Source: Zancudomyces culisetae (Eukaryota > Kickxellomycota > Harpellomycetes > Harpellales > Legeriomycetaceae). Taken from it: 28,244 nucleotides of DNA. This document shows, in pieces, positions 19,301-28,244 of this stretch. The position numbers and the translations under genes were made by a program. Under the pieces are notes generated by a model. The model was not told the origin of the DNA. It made no database searches and saw only the letters and a program-made list of their open reading frames with translations. The stretch covers positions 1 through 28,244 of the forward strand of contig LSSK01000684.1 in NCBI GenBank assembly GCA_001969505.1, in the 5' to 3' direction. Each line of letters starts with the position of its first letter. The stretch's first letter is position 1.

Positions 19301-21289
19301 TGGTTGTTACAATTAGCAAAAAATCATTTGGAGAGTTGAAGACTGGCAGGTGAGTCAAAAAAAAAGACGAGTGGGTGATGTTTGCACCCTAGTGAGGACC
19401 TACCTGGAATACATTTGCACGCGAGGGATTGTTGGAACTCCTTTACATGACACATGTGATAGACCACGGAAGGAAAAAAAAGGGTGTACTACTAAATCCG
19501 TCTGAGCTAAAAAGTTGGAAAATATGAGGAATGTTACAATGTGTGAGTTTTGGAAAATCGGTAAAATACATTATCGTTTTTGCTTTTGTTCGTTCGCCTC
19601 TTATTGGCTGAGGGATGGTTAAAAAAAGCTAAAATAGGATTAAAAAATACTGAAATATGGCAAGAGAAAAATGATAACAGGAAATCCAAAAAAGAATATA
19701 TTTAGCCTAAATGGGCATTTAATTCTGGTATAAAGCTGTCTGATTCACCGATTTTGGATGCTCCATTTAATTAGCGCCACTTTAAATCATTCGTGACATG
19801 GATAAGAGTGATTTTTATTAGCTGGGTTTGAGGAAACCATTCTATTGTTCTAATAGCCGCGTATGAAATAAGCCTATAGTCTCACACAACTGTAAGCTGA
19901 GGAATGCTAAATGTAGTACAGTGTGTTTTGTGTTTTAAAACGAGATAATACACTGTGATGTAATGGCGAAGCCTGAGTGGATGCATAAAACAATACTGTC
20001 CCCTTTACCCTTTCCCTTTTTCTCTCCCCTGGTCTGGATACAATCCTGTTTTCACATTTATGTGTTTTGCTAAATTACAAGCGTTGGGGAGATGAGAATT
20101 TCGGAACCACGAGCCATTTACTATAATTGAGAACTGACCTACTTTTATAAACCCCCTGCAACTTTTTCTTTGTATATTGGAAAAAAATATCGAATTTGAA
20201 AATTTTACCTAAAAAGGCATATCCAATCGATAAGCCAAAGCCAAAATTCTTTGGGTCACTTCAGCATTTTTAGTGGGGAGGAGAGGGGAGGAGAGTTGGC
20301 GTTGGGTAAATTAAATGGGAAATTGTATAAAGCGAAAAGTGGTTATTTTAAGGCGGAAAGAGTTAAATTAATCACGAGTATGTTCGTTTAGCTGAGAAAA
20401 CAGGATTCGATGAGTAATGTTTTTGCATATGGAAAAATGATGACAAGAAATGGAGTACTACAAGAAAAAATAGGGGGGGAACGGGAGGGAGAAAGATGAG
20501 CAGAAGTGGAGAGAATGTATATGCAACATTATCATAATGAGATAAGCTCATAAGAGCGCTGTTGTTGGCTCAGCCTTTATGGGAACCGTTGGGATATTGG
20601 CTAAGTTCAGTAAAACAAAGACATGAAAATGATAAGTGGAACGTTTTTAGTGCTCAATAAGTTTAAACCAAAAACAAATTGCCTATTTATATTTACATAA
20701 GGCATTTCCAGTACAAAAACGGAAAAATTCTGGCTAAATTGGGTGTTCAATGAAAAGTAATGCAAATACCTGATTAGCGTAACAGCAATAAACAATTAAA
20801 AAAAAAATTATGGAAACGAAAATGAACAGGCCAACAAATCGAAATTCACGTGTAAATCGTTGAATTTCAACTACTCAATAGTTGAACAATGACAAAAAAA
20901 AACTGTTGGGTTTGGTAAGGCAGTAGTATCACAATTTATTTGTAAAAGGTCTGAGAATTAAAATGCAGCCATGTATACTCATGATATGGAGAGTTCAAAA
21001 AGATAGCTTCTAATCAATGATACTCAACAATGGTGCTAAAACCCGGGTGATGTCTTTGTATTACAACAAAAAAACAAATATGTATAATAAGAGGGATATT
21101 GGAAAATAGTCTTTTTTTTTGTAAGGTGAAGAGATTCACAGCATTGTTAAAAAAGCAAAATCTATAAAAAAAACAGAAAGGTACCAAGCAGCAACGATTT
21201 TTACTACAGTTTAGATTTAACTATTACTTTTGTGTATACACGTACAGAAAGCATTTCAAACAAGAAAATATTAATTTTGGAAAGGTAAA
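16389..21289. other. Gene-poor block, about 4.9 kb, content unresolved
   Basis: No ORF here shows a recognisable domain, and no tRNA, rRNA or transposon signature was seen. Individual pieces look exon-like. The best is a minus-strand open segment at 18227-18095 (reading IRSIAFYYEYRSHLF...), with a CAG acceptor and a GTAAGC donor. Others are a minus-strand FEWWQTRLIQ segment near 19170-19200 and a minus-strand ATG at 20117 preceded by TATAAAAG. At this base composition, open runs of 40 codons are expected dozens of times in 5 kb, so none is called. A G-rich patch lies at about 16870-16895, purine-rich at 17117-17150, and a GGGGAGGAGAGGGGAGGAGAG tract near 20275-20295. Confidence 0.5.
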
Positions 21290-21811
21290 ATGAGGTCAGG
21301 TGAATTATTGTACGATGAAGAGCTACTGAGAAGCGAATTGCTCAGTATTGTACCACCAGGATACAAAATCCGACCATTGAGTATTCATGACTATAAAAAG
21401 GGACTTATGGAATGCTTGGAATCGCTTACAGTGATAGGAAATGTCACTGAACAGATGTTTGTAGAAAGGTTTTTGAAAATGAAGAGCAAGGGGTCGTATT
21501 ATGTCACAGTAGTGGTCGATGAGGTTAAAGATAAGATAGTTGCAACAGGAACATTGTTCAACGAGTTTAAATTTGTCAGGTCGTGCGGCACAGTGGGGCA
21601 TATTGAGGATATTGCAGTCCACAAGGACTATCAGGGAAAGAAACTGGGTGCAATAATAATAAATAACCTGAAGAACATCGCGATAAAGATCCAATGCTAC
21701 AAGATAACATTGAATTGTAATAATGACAACATTAGGTTTTATGAGAAGTGTGGGTTTAGTTTGAAGGATAATCAAATGACGCTTTATCTCAATGGAACCC
21801 AAAAGCTGTAA
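21290..21811 (+). CDS. GNA1: Glucosamine-6-phosphate N-acetyltransferase
   Basis: 173 residues, a single exon and about the usual length. GNA1 transfers acetyl from acetyl-CoA to glucosamine-6-phosphate in the cytosol, a step toward UDP-GlcNAc for chitin, N-glycans and GPI anchors. GNAT-fold signatures are visible: PPGYKIRPLSIHDYKKG at the N-terminus; GHIEDIAVHKDYQGKKLG (about 102-119, with the QxxGxG-type acetyl-CoA pyrophosphate loop QGKKLG); CYKITLNCNNDN followed by IRFYEKCGF (about 136-155), matching the GNA1 substrate and C-terminal motif. The ATG follows an A-rich leader (GGTAAAATG). AATAAA at 21910-21915 lies about 100 nt after the stop. Confidence 0.96.
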   Translation: MRSGELLYDEELLRSELLSIVPPGYKIRPLSIHDYKKGLMECLESLTVIGNVTEQMFVERFLKMKSKGSYYVTVVVDEVKDKIVATGTLFNEFKFVRSCGTVGHIEDIAVHKDYQGKKLGAIIINNLKNIAIKIQCYKITLNCNNDNIRFYEKCGFSLKDNQMTLYLNGTQKL

Positions 21812-22436
21812 AACCATGCTTTTTTCCGGCTCAAGTATATAAAGTGTATTGGATTTTCTACTAGTATTTTATTTTTGTTACGGATTATGCTTTTTTATTG
21901 TGCCATTATAATAAAGTATTGTTGTGTATAAAAAACGCGAGTTGTTGGGATTAGTAGTATTTTCCTATATTACCGTCCCGAATAAATAAATAAAGAGGGT
22001 ATGGTGTGATGGCTAGTAGCTGATATGTGTTGAAAAAAGGGTTAGATAGGAGAGAGGGGAGAGAGCATAACTAATTTTCGGCAAAATCAGGTTATTTAGA
22101 CTCGCTATTTCCTTTATACTTGTACATATATACACATACACGCACATTAAAGAAAAGTGATGGCGAGAAAAGGATACTTTATACATGCGTATGCCTCGCT
22201 ACAACCTCACAAGAATGCAGAACAATGTTTACAGCAAGGCTTCGACACTGGTATCTACAATCGCTAAAGTAGAAGGTCTGGTTCTTTTTGTGCACTTTTT
22301 GTTTTATTTGTATTTGTTAAAAACTAATAAAACAAAAAAAAAAGGAGTTTGGCCAAAAAAGAAACTCAAATAAAGAAAAAATAGTAACAATAAATGGGTG
22401 TTCTTAGCATGGCACGGGAAAAAAGTGAGATTGGAT
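21812..22436. other. Intergenic stretch between GNA1 and NDK
   Basis: Carries the GNA1 3' end (AATAAA at 21910-21915), TA-rich sequence around 22115-22140, and two overlapping short ORFs listed separately. Nothing else recognised. Confidence 0.5.
22160..22373 (+). CDS. Doubtful overlapping small ORFs (35 and 62 aa)
   Basis: Two ATG-started frames overlap. One runs from 22160 to 22266 (MARKGYFIHAYASLQ..., 35 aa). The other runs from 22185 to 22373 (MRMPRYNLTRMQNN..., 62 aa), with a hydrophobic segment (VEGLVLFVHFLFYLYLL) followed by a Lys-rich end, like small tail-anchored or mitochondrial membrane proteins. A TA-rich stretch lies upstream and an AATAAA downstream (about 22389). No family recognised; could be chance. 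Confidence 0.22.
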
Positions 22437-23203
22437 TTATTCGTAGATGAGTGAGTCAAATCCACGGGCCCAGTTTGTAACTCCATTAGGGAACCAAAGG
22501 CTGATTTCGCGCTCGGCAGATTCAACTGAATCGGAACCGTGGCACAAGTTCTTTCCTACGTCAATGCAGTAGTCACCACGGATGGTTCCGGCTGCGGAGG
22601 CTGCTGGGTTGGTCTCTCCCAACATCTTGCGTCCAGTTGCTACAACGCCTTTTCCTTCCCAGACCATTCCGACTACTGGTGCTGACAACATGTATGAAAC
22701 AAGCTTGGGGAAAAATGGCTTCTGTGCGAGATCTTTGTAGTGCTCCTTCAAATGTTCCTCAGATGGCTGTGTTTATAAATGATATAAATTAATGAGAATC
22801 AGTTATAACTTATACGTGTGATTGAAAAATTTACATATACCTTTCAAGTGCCCCCCATTTTTCAGGAGAGATGTACAAATCTAAATGAATAGGGCATAAT
22901 ACTTGAAATAAAACATACCTTGAACATTTGGATGGCCAACATCTTGAAGCCCTTTACTTCAAAGCGCTTGACGATCTCTCCAACCCTAAATATTGATAAT
23001 TAATTTTATGATATAGTATGGCCAATAAGCTTATAATGTGGATACCTGCAAGCAGATAATAGAAAGGTACAGAACAATATCGAGTATAAAGGACGTAATA
23101 GTAAATCGGAAAACATCAAATGAGTAAATGGAAGGGATAACACTTACAGACCACGTTCAACACCGTCTGGTTTGACCATAATGTATGTGCGTTCAGAAGC
23201 CAT
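22437..23203 (-). CDS. Nucleoside diphosphate kinase (three exons)
   Basis: Exons (minus): 23203-23148, 22985-22919, 22766-22437; 150 residues, the normal family length. Introns of 162 nt (GTAAGT...TTAG, splitting a Leu codon) and 152 nt (GTATGT...ACAG). NDK moves the terminal phosphate from ATP to other NDPs through a phosphohistidine. Visible: [19 protein letters not shown] (exon 1); [20 protein letters not shown] (exon 2); [36 protein letters not shown], and the catalytic histidine in NLCHGSDS (exon 3); ending [11 protein letters not shown]. Normally cytosolic; there is no targeting sequence. The start is the only sensible ATG and matches the family N-terminus. The stop overlaps AATAAA on the minus strand. 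A 5' leader intron is possible (CACAG near 23236) but unproven. Confidence 0.97.
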
Positions 23204-24567
23204 TTTTTCTTGATAGTTTAATCTTTCTTGTTTACTGTGACAAAGTTAAAGTGAAAGAGTTTGGTTGAAAAAGCGTTCTTCATATCCCTGACTACATATA
23301 AACATGAACTCATTTCCGAAATGGACTGAATTGGATTGAAAAATTTTTTTCATGTCATTTTTTTTTTTGATTGCCATCCAATATAATTCAGATTTGCGCC
23401 TTTGTTTAACTTTTTAGCAACTCCAGAATAAAGTAAACAAATTAATGTTGGTCTGAGAAAGAAAAGAAAAAATTTTTTTCTAATGTTTTACGCTTTGATA
23501 TGGCAAATTTGATTGGTAATGTTGAGTTAATAAAGTGATATTTTAATTTAATGTAATTAACAATGAGTTTATTCATAAAACGACCCTAAGTTTAATCCAA
23601 AAACCAAATAAACCAAAAGCCTAAAAAAAAATGTCCCCAAAATAGAAACAGAAAATTTACGGAGTTGTTACCTACCAACGGATGGGCTTTGCTGTATTAT
23701 GTTTAATGGTGACAACAATATGTGTACCGTAGCTTATTTAAATAGCTAGAATGAGGAAGGAGTGAGGGAAAGGAGGAGATAACTGATGTTTAGGATAATT
23801 CAATTTTATAAATTAGCACCGACTGAGGAAATAAACGGCAATGATGATGATGATGGTGGTGTGTCGGGAGAGGAGTATAAACTCAAGCCAGATTACATTA
23901 CTTTGGTCTCCATTTAGCGTATTAGATAGTTGGAACAGTCAAAGAGTGATGATTGAGTGAAATAAAGCGTTCTACGTTTTGATATTTTCTATCTAAAGCT
24001 AGTGTTGATAGTTTTGCAAATACTAACACCAACTCTTCTTAGAAATATTTTGAGTGGATACTTGTTGTTCGCGTAAGCAAGGGAATAAGGAAGGAAGAGA
24101 GGTGGATTATTCCCGATATAGGATTTAGCAATTTTAAGGGTTATGTAATGACAGCAGGGTTCGTAATTGGTTTTACCAAATGTTTGTTCCAAATTAAAAA
24201 AACGGATCAAATAAGATTGGTGGTTAATTGGCTAAAATTTGCTGCCTTTTTTCTCCAATAGCTTAATAATCGTTACTCTGGAAATACAAACCAACATTCA
24301 CTGTGTTTCATTAATAGATTTGTATTCTTGAAAAGTGTTTAAAATGTCTAGTTTTTTTAACAATGCCAATTAATTAGAGTACATAACTTGCAGTCATAGC
24401 TGCACAAAGAGGATATTTGCTAAAAACAAATGCACAAAAACTGGGTACAAGGCAAGAACAACAAGAAGAAAAAAATAATCGTCGATTTTACTTTTACATT
24501 GAATATACAGGAGGGAGGATGGTAATACCTTGCAATCATAGAGAGTAGAGAGGAATAATAATAAAAA
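23204..24567. other. Divergent intergenic stretch, NDK and ankyrin promoters
   Basis: Lies between head-to-head starts, so it should contain both promoters. Contains a near-palindrome around TATTTAAATA (about 23735), a GATGATGATGATGGTGGTG patch (about 23842-23860), and AT-rich sequence. Minus-strand ORFs near 23989-24210 and 24394-24686 have no recognisable domain. Confidence 0.5.
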
Positions 24568-27500
24568 ATGCCACTGCAATTAAACGGAGCGATTGAGATT
24601 TCAAGTGGATTCAATATAATTCCCGATAGCCTGCTGTCAAGGGTGTTTGTGCTTGCACAAAACCCCAAAGTGGCTTTGGTGAACAAAAAAGCGTATTATG
24701 TATCCCAGGAGTCATACACAATCAGCGAGTACATATATAGACATATTGGTAGTACCAAACAGAACGAGGTTTATACGGGATTGTACAGAATCTTTGGCAA
24801 ATACCCTAGGATAAAAGCGATTGAACCGGTTGGGATTTTATTGATAAGAAAAATGAAAGGAATCAAGTATGAGGATTTGCTAGAGCTGGCACTTGAGAGT
24901 AACTGGAAGAATGTGGTACTAAGGTTATTCGCAATGTACATTGTAGTGGATAGGGAGACCTCCAAGGTTGTACACGCGAATACCACGTTCATGAACAAAC
25001 ATGAAAGCCTAAGTATTGATATTGAAGGTATCAGTGACATAGAGAATACTATGAGTAGAGATTTTACTGATACTGTAATTTCTGAAGAGCTTTGCTTGAG
25101 ACCGCTTATAAATACGAGAAGAGCTTCGGAGATAATGGTGGAGAATCTGTTAGGGTTGAACAACAAGGCAGGGATCGAAGGGTTAATAAGTCTTTGTAGA
25201 TGGACGTTTGAGGTACAGAGTGGGATACCGATTGATGTTAAGGGGAGCTTTTCACATGTTGGGAACAAAACAATGTTGTTTTATTTACTTTTAAGTTCGA
25301 GAATGATATGTTTTACAGGAGATTTCGAGAAGCTGAAGGAAATTAGTGAAATAGACATTGATTTTGAAATAAGACTTGAAGAGCTCATATTATTTAAGCG
25401 ACTGGGGTATTCGGGGGTATGGGATTTTGTCGAATATGTTGAGAAGCAAGGGTATTATAGTAACATGGATCAATTACTAAAGCAAGCGAGTCTTTTTTAT
25501 TCGATAATGTACAAGAAAAGGAAATTTTTAGAATATTTCAGGAATGGTAGCGTGTGTGGTATAAGTGGACAGAAGATATTTGACACGTCAGTATACCTTA
25601 ACAAAGGAAATTTTGCAAAAGAGGTACTAGTGGATGTGGAGTTAAATTCGGTGAATATTGAGAAGGTTATGCGGATGGCGTATAAAACGAATAATGTTGG
25701 ACTGATTAGGTATGTCATGGATAATAAAGAGCTGTTGAGGGGAGAACTGGATGAAAATGTGTTGCAGGCAGTAATTAAAAACAAAGAGTATGAACTGGCC
25801 AAGAGGGTATTACAAGATTACCCGAAAACAGCGACAATGACAAGTTTATTGGGGGCAATCAGGGCAGGGAGTGTTGAGTTGGTACAGCAAATTATTGATG
25901 TGGGAGGGTTGAAGGTAGCTGATTCTGGGTTTAAAGGGTTGAGGATGGCCTGTGATCATAAGAATATTAAGATGATAATGTTGTTAATGGAGAACGGAGC
26001 ATCTGTTTGTGGACAAGAAAAGTATTTGCTCACAGGAGTATGTACAAACAACATTTATGAGATAATGCAGCATATACTGTCTGTTTCATACCGAATTGAC
26101 AAGAACCAGAATGGAAATATCCAAGACAAGAAGGACAAGGGACAAAAGGCATGTGTTGATAAGGTACTTGAACATCTAGTAGTTTATGGGTTAGGGCTTG
26201 ATAGGGATGTGTATGTAAGACTCACGCATTATTTGGCAGCGAAGGATGTAGAGAGTATAAAACTGTTATTGGAGAATGTTCACTGGGGGTATGACGATTT
26301 TATCAATAGAGTTATGCGTAAATGTAGAAAAAAGATTATGGAGATAGTAGAGTTTGTGATTAGAAACGAGATTGTTGAACAGGATGAAGTAGGTGTAAAC
26401 AAGAAGAGGAAGACGAAGAGGAGAAAGAAAAAGGATAATGAGTTTAGAGTTGGAGTGGATGATATTCAACGCTCGAGTAAATATTCACAACAAAAGTTGA
26501 AAGGGAAATTGGCATGTTTCCAAGTTGGGGAAATATTTGATGATATAAAACTAGTAGAAATGAATAGTGAGCTAAGAAGGAGAGATCTTGAGATCTTGCG
26601 GGTTTTGATAGAAAACGGGGTACAAGTTAATACGCAAAACTCGTTGGTGTTGAGAACAGCATACAAGTCGGGGGATATCTACTGGATAGATTATTTTATT
26701 TGCAAAAAAGGTGCAGAATTGGGAGTGGCAAAGTACAATGGACTAAAAGAAGCATGTGAATCAGGAAGAGTTGAGGTTTTAAAACACTGGATGAACCAAA
26801 CTCGAGGTAAAAAACAAGATAAAAAGCAAGATAAAGAAGAGTATAATGGAATAAAATCAGCTTGTCTTGTGGGAAATCTTGAAATGGTCAAACTGCTTGT
26901 ACAACTTGGATGTGATTTAAGCGATCCAAACTGTAATGGAGTGTTGGAGTCTTGTATGTTTGGCGATATACTTATTGTAAAATACTTGATAGATAACGGT
27001 GCAACTCTGGGCAAGTTACAACTCAGCGGATTAAATAATGCGTGTTTGACGGGTAATGTTGAGTTGGTAAAACTACTTCTTGACAATAACATTGATTTAA
27101 AGTCACCTGAATTCAACGGAATCAAACACGCTTGTATGGCCAACAGCCTGCAAATCGTCTCGCTTTTGCTCCAAGCCGGCGCAAAGCTGGAATACGATTC
27201 TGGCTACTGTATTACTCTAGCCATTACCTATAACAATCCACAGCTGGCTTGTCTTTTGCTTGATCATGCTGGTGTCATTAACAATTCCGACCTGCTTGCT
27301 GCTATAAATGCTGCAATCCGCATAAACAATGTCGACCTAGTCAACTTGCTTTTGCAGTACCAGCCCCAGATTTATAGAAATTGTGATGTGTTGTTCCAAG
27401 CTGTCAAAGCAAACAATCTTGAAATTGTAAAATTGCTACTATTGTATAGTGTTACACTTGGTCAACAACATTATTTTAATTCCAATTCCAATTCCAATAC

Positions 27501-28056
27501 CAACACCAACACCAATATCAATATCAATTCTCTTATTTCTGAAGCCTGCAAAAACAACAATTTGGAAATGGCTATTCTACTACATGATCATGGTGCTGTC
27601 ATACAAAGAGGTTCAAATTGTGGTGTAATCCAGGCTTGCAAAAACAACAATATTCCACTTGTATCGTTTCTGCTTTCCGTCTCGCCAAACTTGATTGTAA
27701 ATACCAACTTTGGTGTCTATGAAGCCTTTCTCCATAGAAATGTCGATATGCTCAAGCTACTGTTACGTCATGGTGTCAATATAAATAGCCATAATGGTCT
27801 GCCTTTGAAACTTGCTTTTAAACTCAACTGTCTTGATTTGGTTCAGTTCTTGCTATCTCTTCACCACAATCGCAATAATAATCACGATAGTAATCACAGT
27901 CTCCAAAATTCAGATTTAAAGTGTTCTAAAAACTTTATTCGGAAAATCAAACGGTTTTCTACCAAAAACAATCTCAATAATCAAACCAAAATTAATTCTA
28001 AAACAAAAAAAAGGCTTTTCATTTCTCAGCTTATTTTAGATAGTCTTTCATTTTAA
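24568..28056 (+). CDS. F-box-like/ankyrin-repeat protein
   Basis: 1162 residues, single exon. The N-terminus (about 13-45: NIIPDSLLSRVFVLAQNPKVALVNKKAYYVSQ) resembles the short F-box-like head that precedes ankyrin arrays in many fungal proteins; if so it could recruit a ubiquitin ligase, but this is inference. From about residue 330 to 1110 there are many degenerate ankyrin-type repeats; clear ones include NGIKSACLVGNLEMVKLLVQ, LNNACLTGNVELVKLLLDN and KHACMANSLQIVSLLLQAGA. Insertions: a Lys/Arg-rich block (about 609-626, KKRKTKRRKKK, NLS-like), a KKQDKKQDK block, and an Asn-rich NSNSNTNTN run (27478-27529). The C-terminal tail is Asn/Lys-rich. Codon use changes sharply near residue 830-855: the sense strand is G-rich before and C-rich after. 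Partner unknown. Confidence 0.92.
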   Translation: MPLQLNGAIEISSGFNIIPDSLLSRVFVLAQNPKVALVNKKAYYVSQESYTISEYIYRHIGSTKQNEVYTGLYRIFGKYPRIKAIEPVGILLIRKMKGIKYEDLLELALESNWKNVVLRLFAMYIVVDRETSKVVHANTTFMNKHESLSIDIEGISDIENTMSRDFTDTVISEELCLRPLINTRRASEIMVENLLGLNNKAGIEGLISLCRWTFEVQSGIPIDVKGSFSHVGNKTMLFYLLLSSRMICFTGDFEKLKEISEIDIDFEIRLEELILFKRLGYSGVWDFVEYVEKQGYYSNMDQLLKQASLFYSIMYKKRKFLEYFRNGSVCGISGQKIFDTSVYLNKGNFAKEVLVDVELNSVNIEKVMRMAYKTNNVGLIRYVMDNKELLRGELDENVLQAVIKNKEYELAKRVLQDYPKTATMTSLLGAIRAGSVELVQQIIDVGGLKVADSGFKGLRMACDHKNIKMIMLLMENGASVCGQEKYLLTGVCTNNIYEIMQHILSVSYRIDKNQNGNIQDKKDKGQKACVDKVLEHLVVYGLGLDRDVYVRLTHYLAAKDVESIKLLLENVHWGYDDFINRVMRKCRKKIMEIVEFVIRNEIVEQDEVGVNKKRKTKRRKKKDNEFRVGVDDIQRSSKYSQQKLKGKLACFQVGEIFDDIKLVEMNSELRRRDLEILRVLIENGVQVNTQNSLVLRTAYKSGDIYWIDYFICKKGAELGVAKYNGLKEACESGRVEVLKHWMNQTRGKKQDKKQDKEEYNGIKSACLVGNLEMVKLLVQLGCDLSDPNCNGVLESCMFGDILIVKYLIDNGATLGKLQLSGLNNACLTGNVELVKLLLDNNIDLKSPEFNGIKHACMANSLQIVSLLLQAGAKLEYDSGYCITLAITYNNPQLACLLLDHAGVINNSDLLAAINAAIRINNVDLVNLLLQYQPQIYRNCDVLFQAVKANNLEIVKLLLLYSVTLGQQHYFNSNSNSNTNTNTNININSLISEACKNNNLEMAILLHDHGAVIQRGSNCGVIQACKNNNIPLVSFLLSVSPNLIVNTNFGVYEAFLHRNVDMLKLLLRHGVNINSHNGLPLKLAFKLNCLDLVQFLLSLHHNRNNNHDSNHSLQNSDLKCSKNFIRKIKRFSTKNNLNNQTKINSKTKKRLFISQLILDSLSF
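27478..27529 (+). repeat. Hexamer repeat coding Asn-Ser/Asn-Thr run
   Basis: AATTCC / AATACC / AACACC / AATATC units in tandem inside the ankyrin gene, between two ankyrin repeats; likely length-variable loop. Confidence 0.8.
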
Positions 28057-28103
28057 CTTGTAATTTTTTTTTCTTTCTCTTTCTCTTTCTCTTTTTCTCC
28101 ACC
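28057..28103. repeat. Convergent gap with TTTCTC hexamer repeat
   Basis: 47 bp between the ankyrin stop and the stop of the minus-strand partial gene, filled by T-rich sequence and three to four TTTCTC units (about 28074-28100). Both 3' ends must sit in or beyond this spacer. Confidence 0.7.
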
Positions 28104-28244
28104 TTAAAGCTTAGAACTACCAACATTATGTTTCTTTTCACCTTCAATAACTCTTGCAAATGTAAATTGCATTTCTTCAAGCACTTTGCACAGCGTCTGC
28201 GCATACAGCGTCACATCTGATTTCCCCGCCCTTGGTCCTGTTTT
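28104..28244 (-). CDS. 3' end of an unidentified gene (partial)
   Basis: Open minus-strand frame from the window edge to a TAA at 28106-28104, 46 residues, reading ...GPRAGKSDVTLYAQTLCKVL...EGEKKHNVGSSKL. The 5' part lies outside the window. The balanced composition, local GC well above the spacers, and position convergent with the ankyrin gene argue for a real C-terminus. I do not recognise the family. Confidence 0.6.
   Translation of the reverse strand, partial: KTGPRAGKSDVTLYAQTLCKVLEEMQFTFARVIEGEKKHNVGSSKL

Noticed and set aside
20160-20240. Minus-strand segment NAEVTQRILALAYRLDMPF followed by TAG, as a possible terminal exon.
   Set aside because: No plausible acceptor at its 5' side and no upstream exon that fits; length is within chance expectation.
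24771-25268. Minus-strand Ser/Leu-rich ORFs within the ankyrin gene (also 25497-25802, 26691-27143).
   Set aside because: Antisense shadows of the ankyrin coding strand.

Overview
The window looks like nuclear DNA of an AT-rich, intron-containing fungus. Evidence: a secreted tyrosinase, a fungal-type glucosamine-6-phosphate N-acetyltransferase (chitin precursor pathway), a Dma1-like FHA-RING ubiquitin ligase, a Yippee protein, a TB2/DP1 protein and nucleoside diphosphate kinase. Spliceosomal introns have GTAAGT/GTGAGT-like donors, and AATAAA signals follow several stop codons. The F-box-like/ankyrin protein and the AT-rich spacers would suit an early-diverging lineage such as Kickxellomycotina/Zoopagomycota, but that placement is a guess.

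Layout. 0-4.5 kb: two plus-strand genes for secreted proteins, a tyrosinase and a Cys-rich, Thr/Pro-repeat protein. 6.5-11.0 kb: a plus-strand kelch protein that ends 55 bp from a convergent FHA-RING E3 ligase. The ligase is two exons separated by a 57-nt intron. 12.6-13.95 kb: a minus-strand TB2/DP1/HVA22 (REEP/Yop1-like) protein with a 336-nt in-frame segment that may be an intron. 15.4-16.4 kb: a four-exon Yippee gene on the minus strand, rebuilt here from splice sites and homology because none of its exons is a long ORF. 16.4-21.3 kb: almost 5 kb with no recognisable gene. 21.3-21.8 kb: GNA1. 22.4-23.2 kb: a three-exon nucleoside diphosphate kinase on the minus strand. 24.6-28.06 kb: a 1162-residue F-box-like/ankyrin protein. 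The last 140 bases hold the 3' end of another minus-strand gene.

The genes are mostly housekeeping and do not form an obvious pathway or cluster. GNA1 and the tyrosinase both touch cell-wall biology (chitin precursor, melanin or cross-linking), but they are 20 kb apart. I found no convincing new multi-gene system. The most interesting points are the hidden Yippee gene, the possible exitron in the TB2/DP1 gene, the sharp G/C strand-skew reversals inside single genes (ankyrin gene near 27.1 kb, Dma1-like gene at its intron), and the large apparently gene-free block. No tRNA, rRNA, CRISPR or transposon was recognised.
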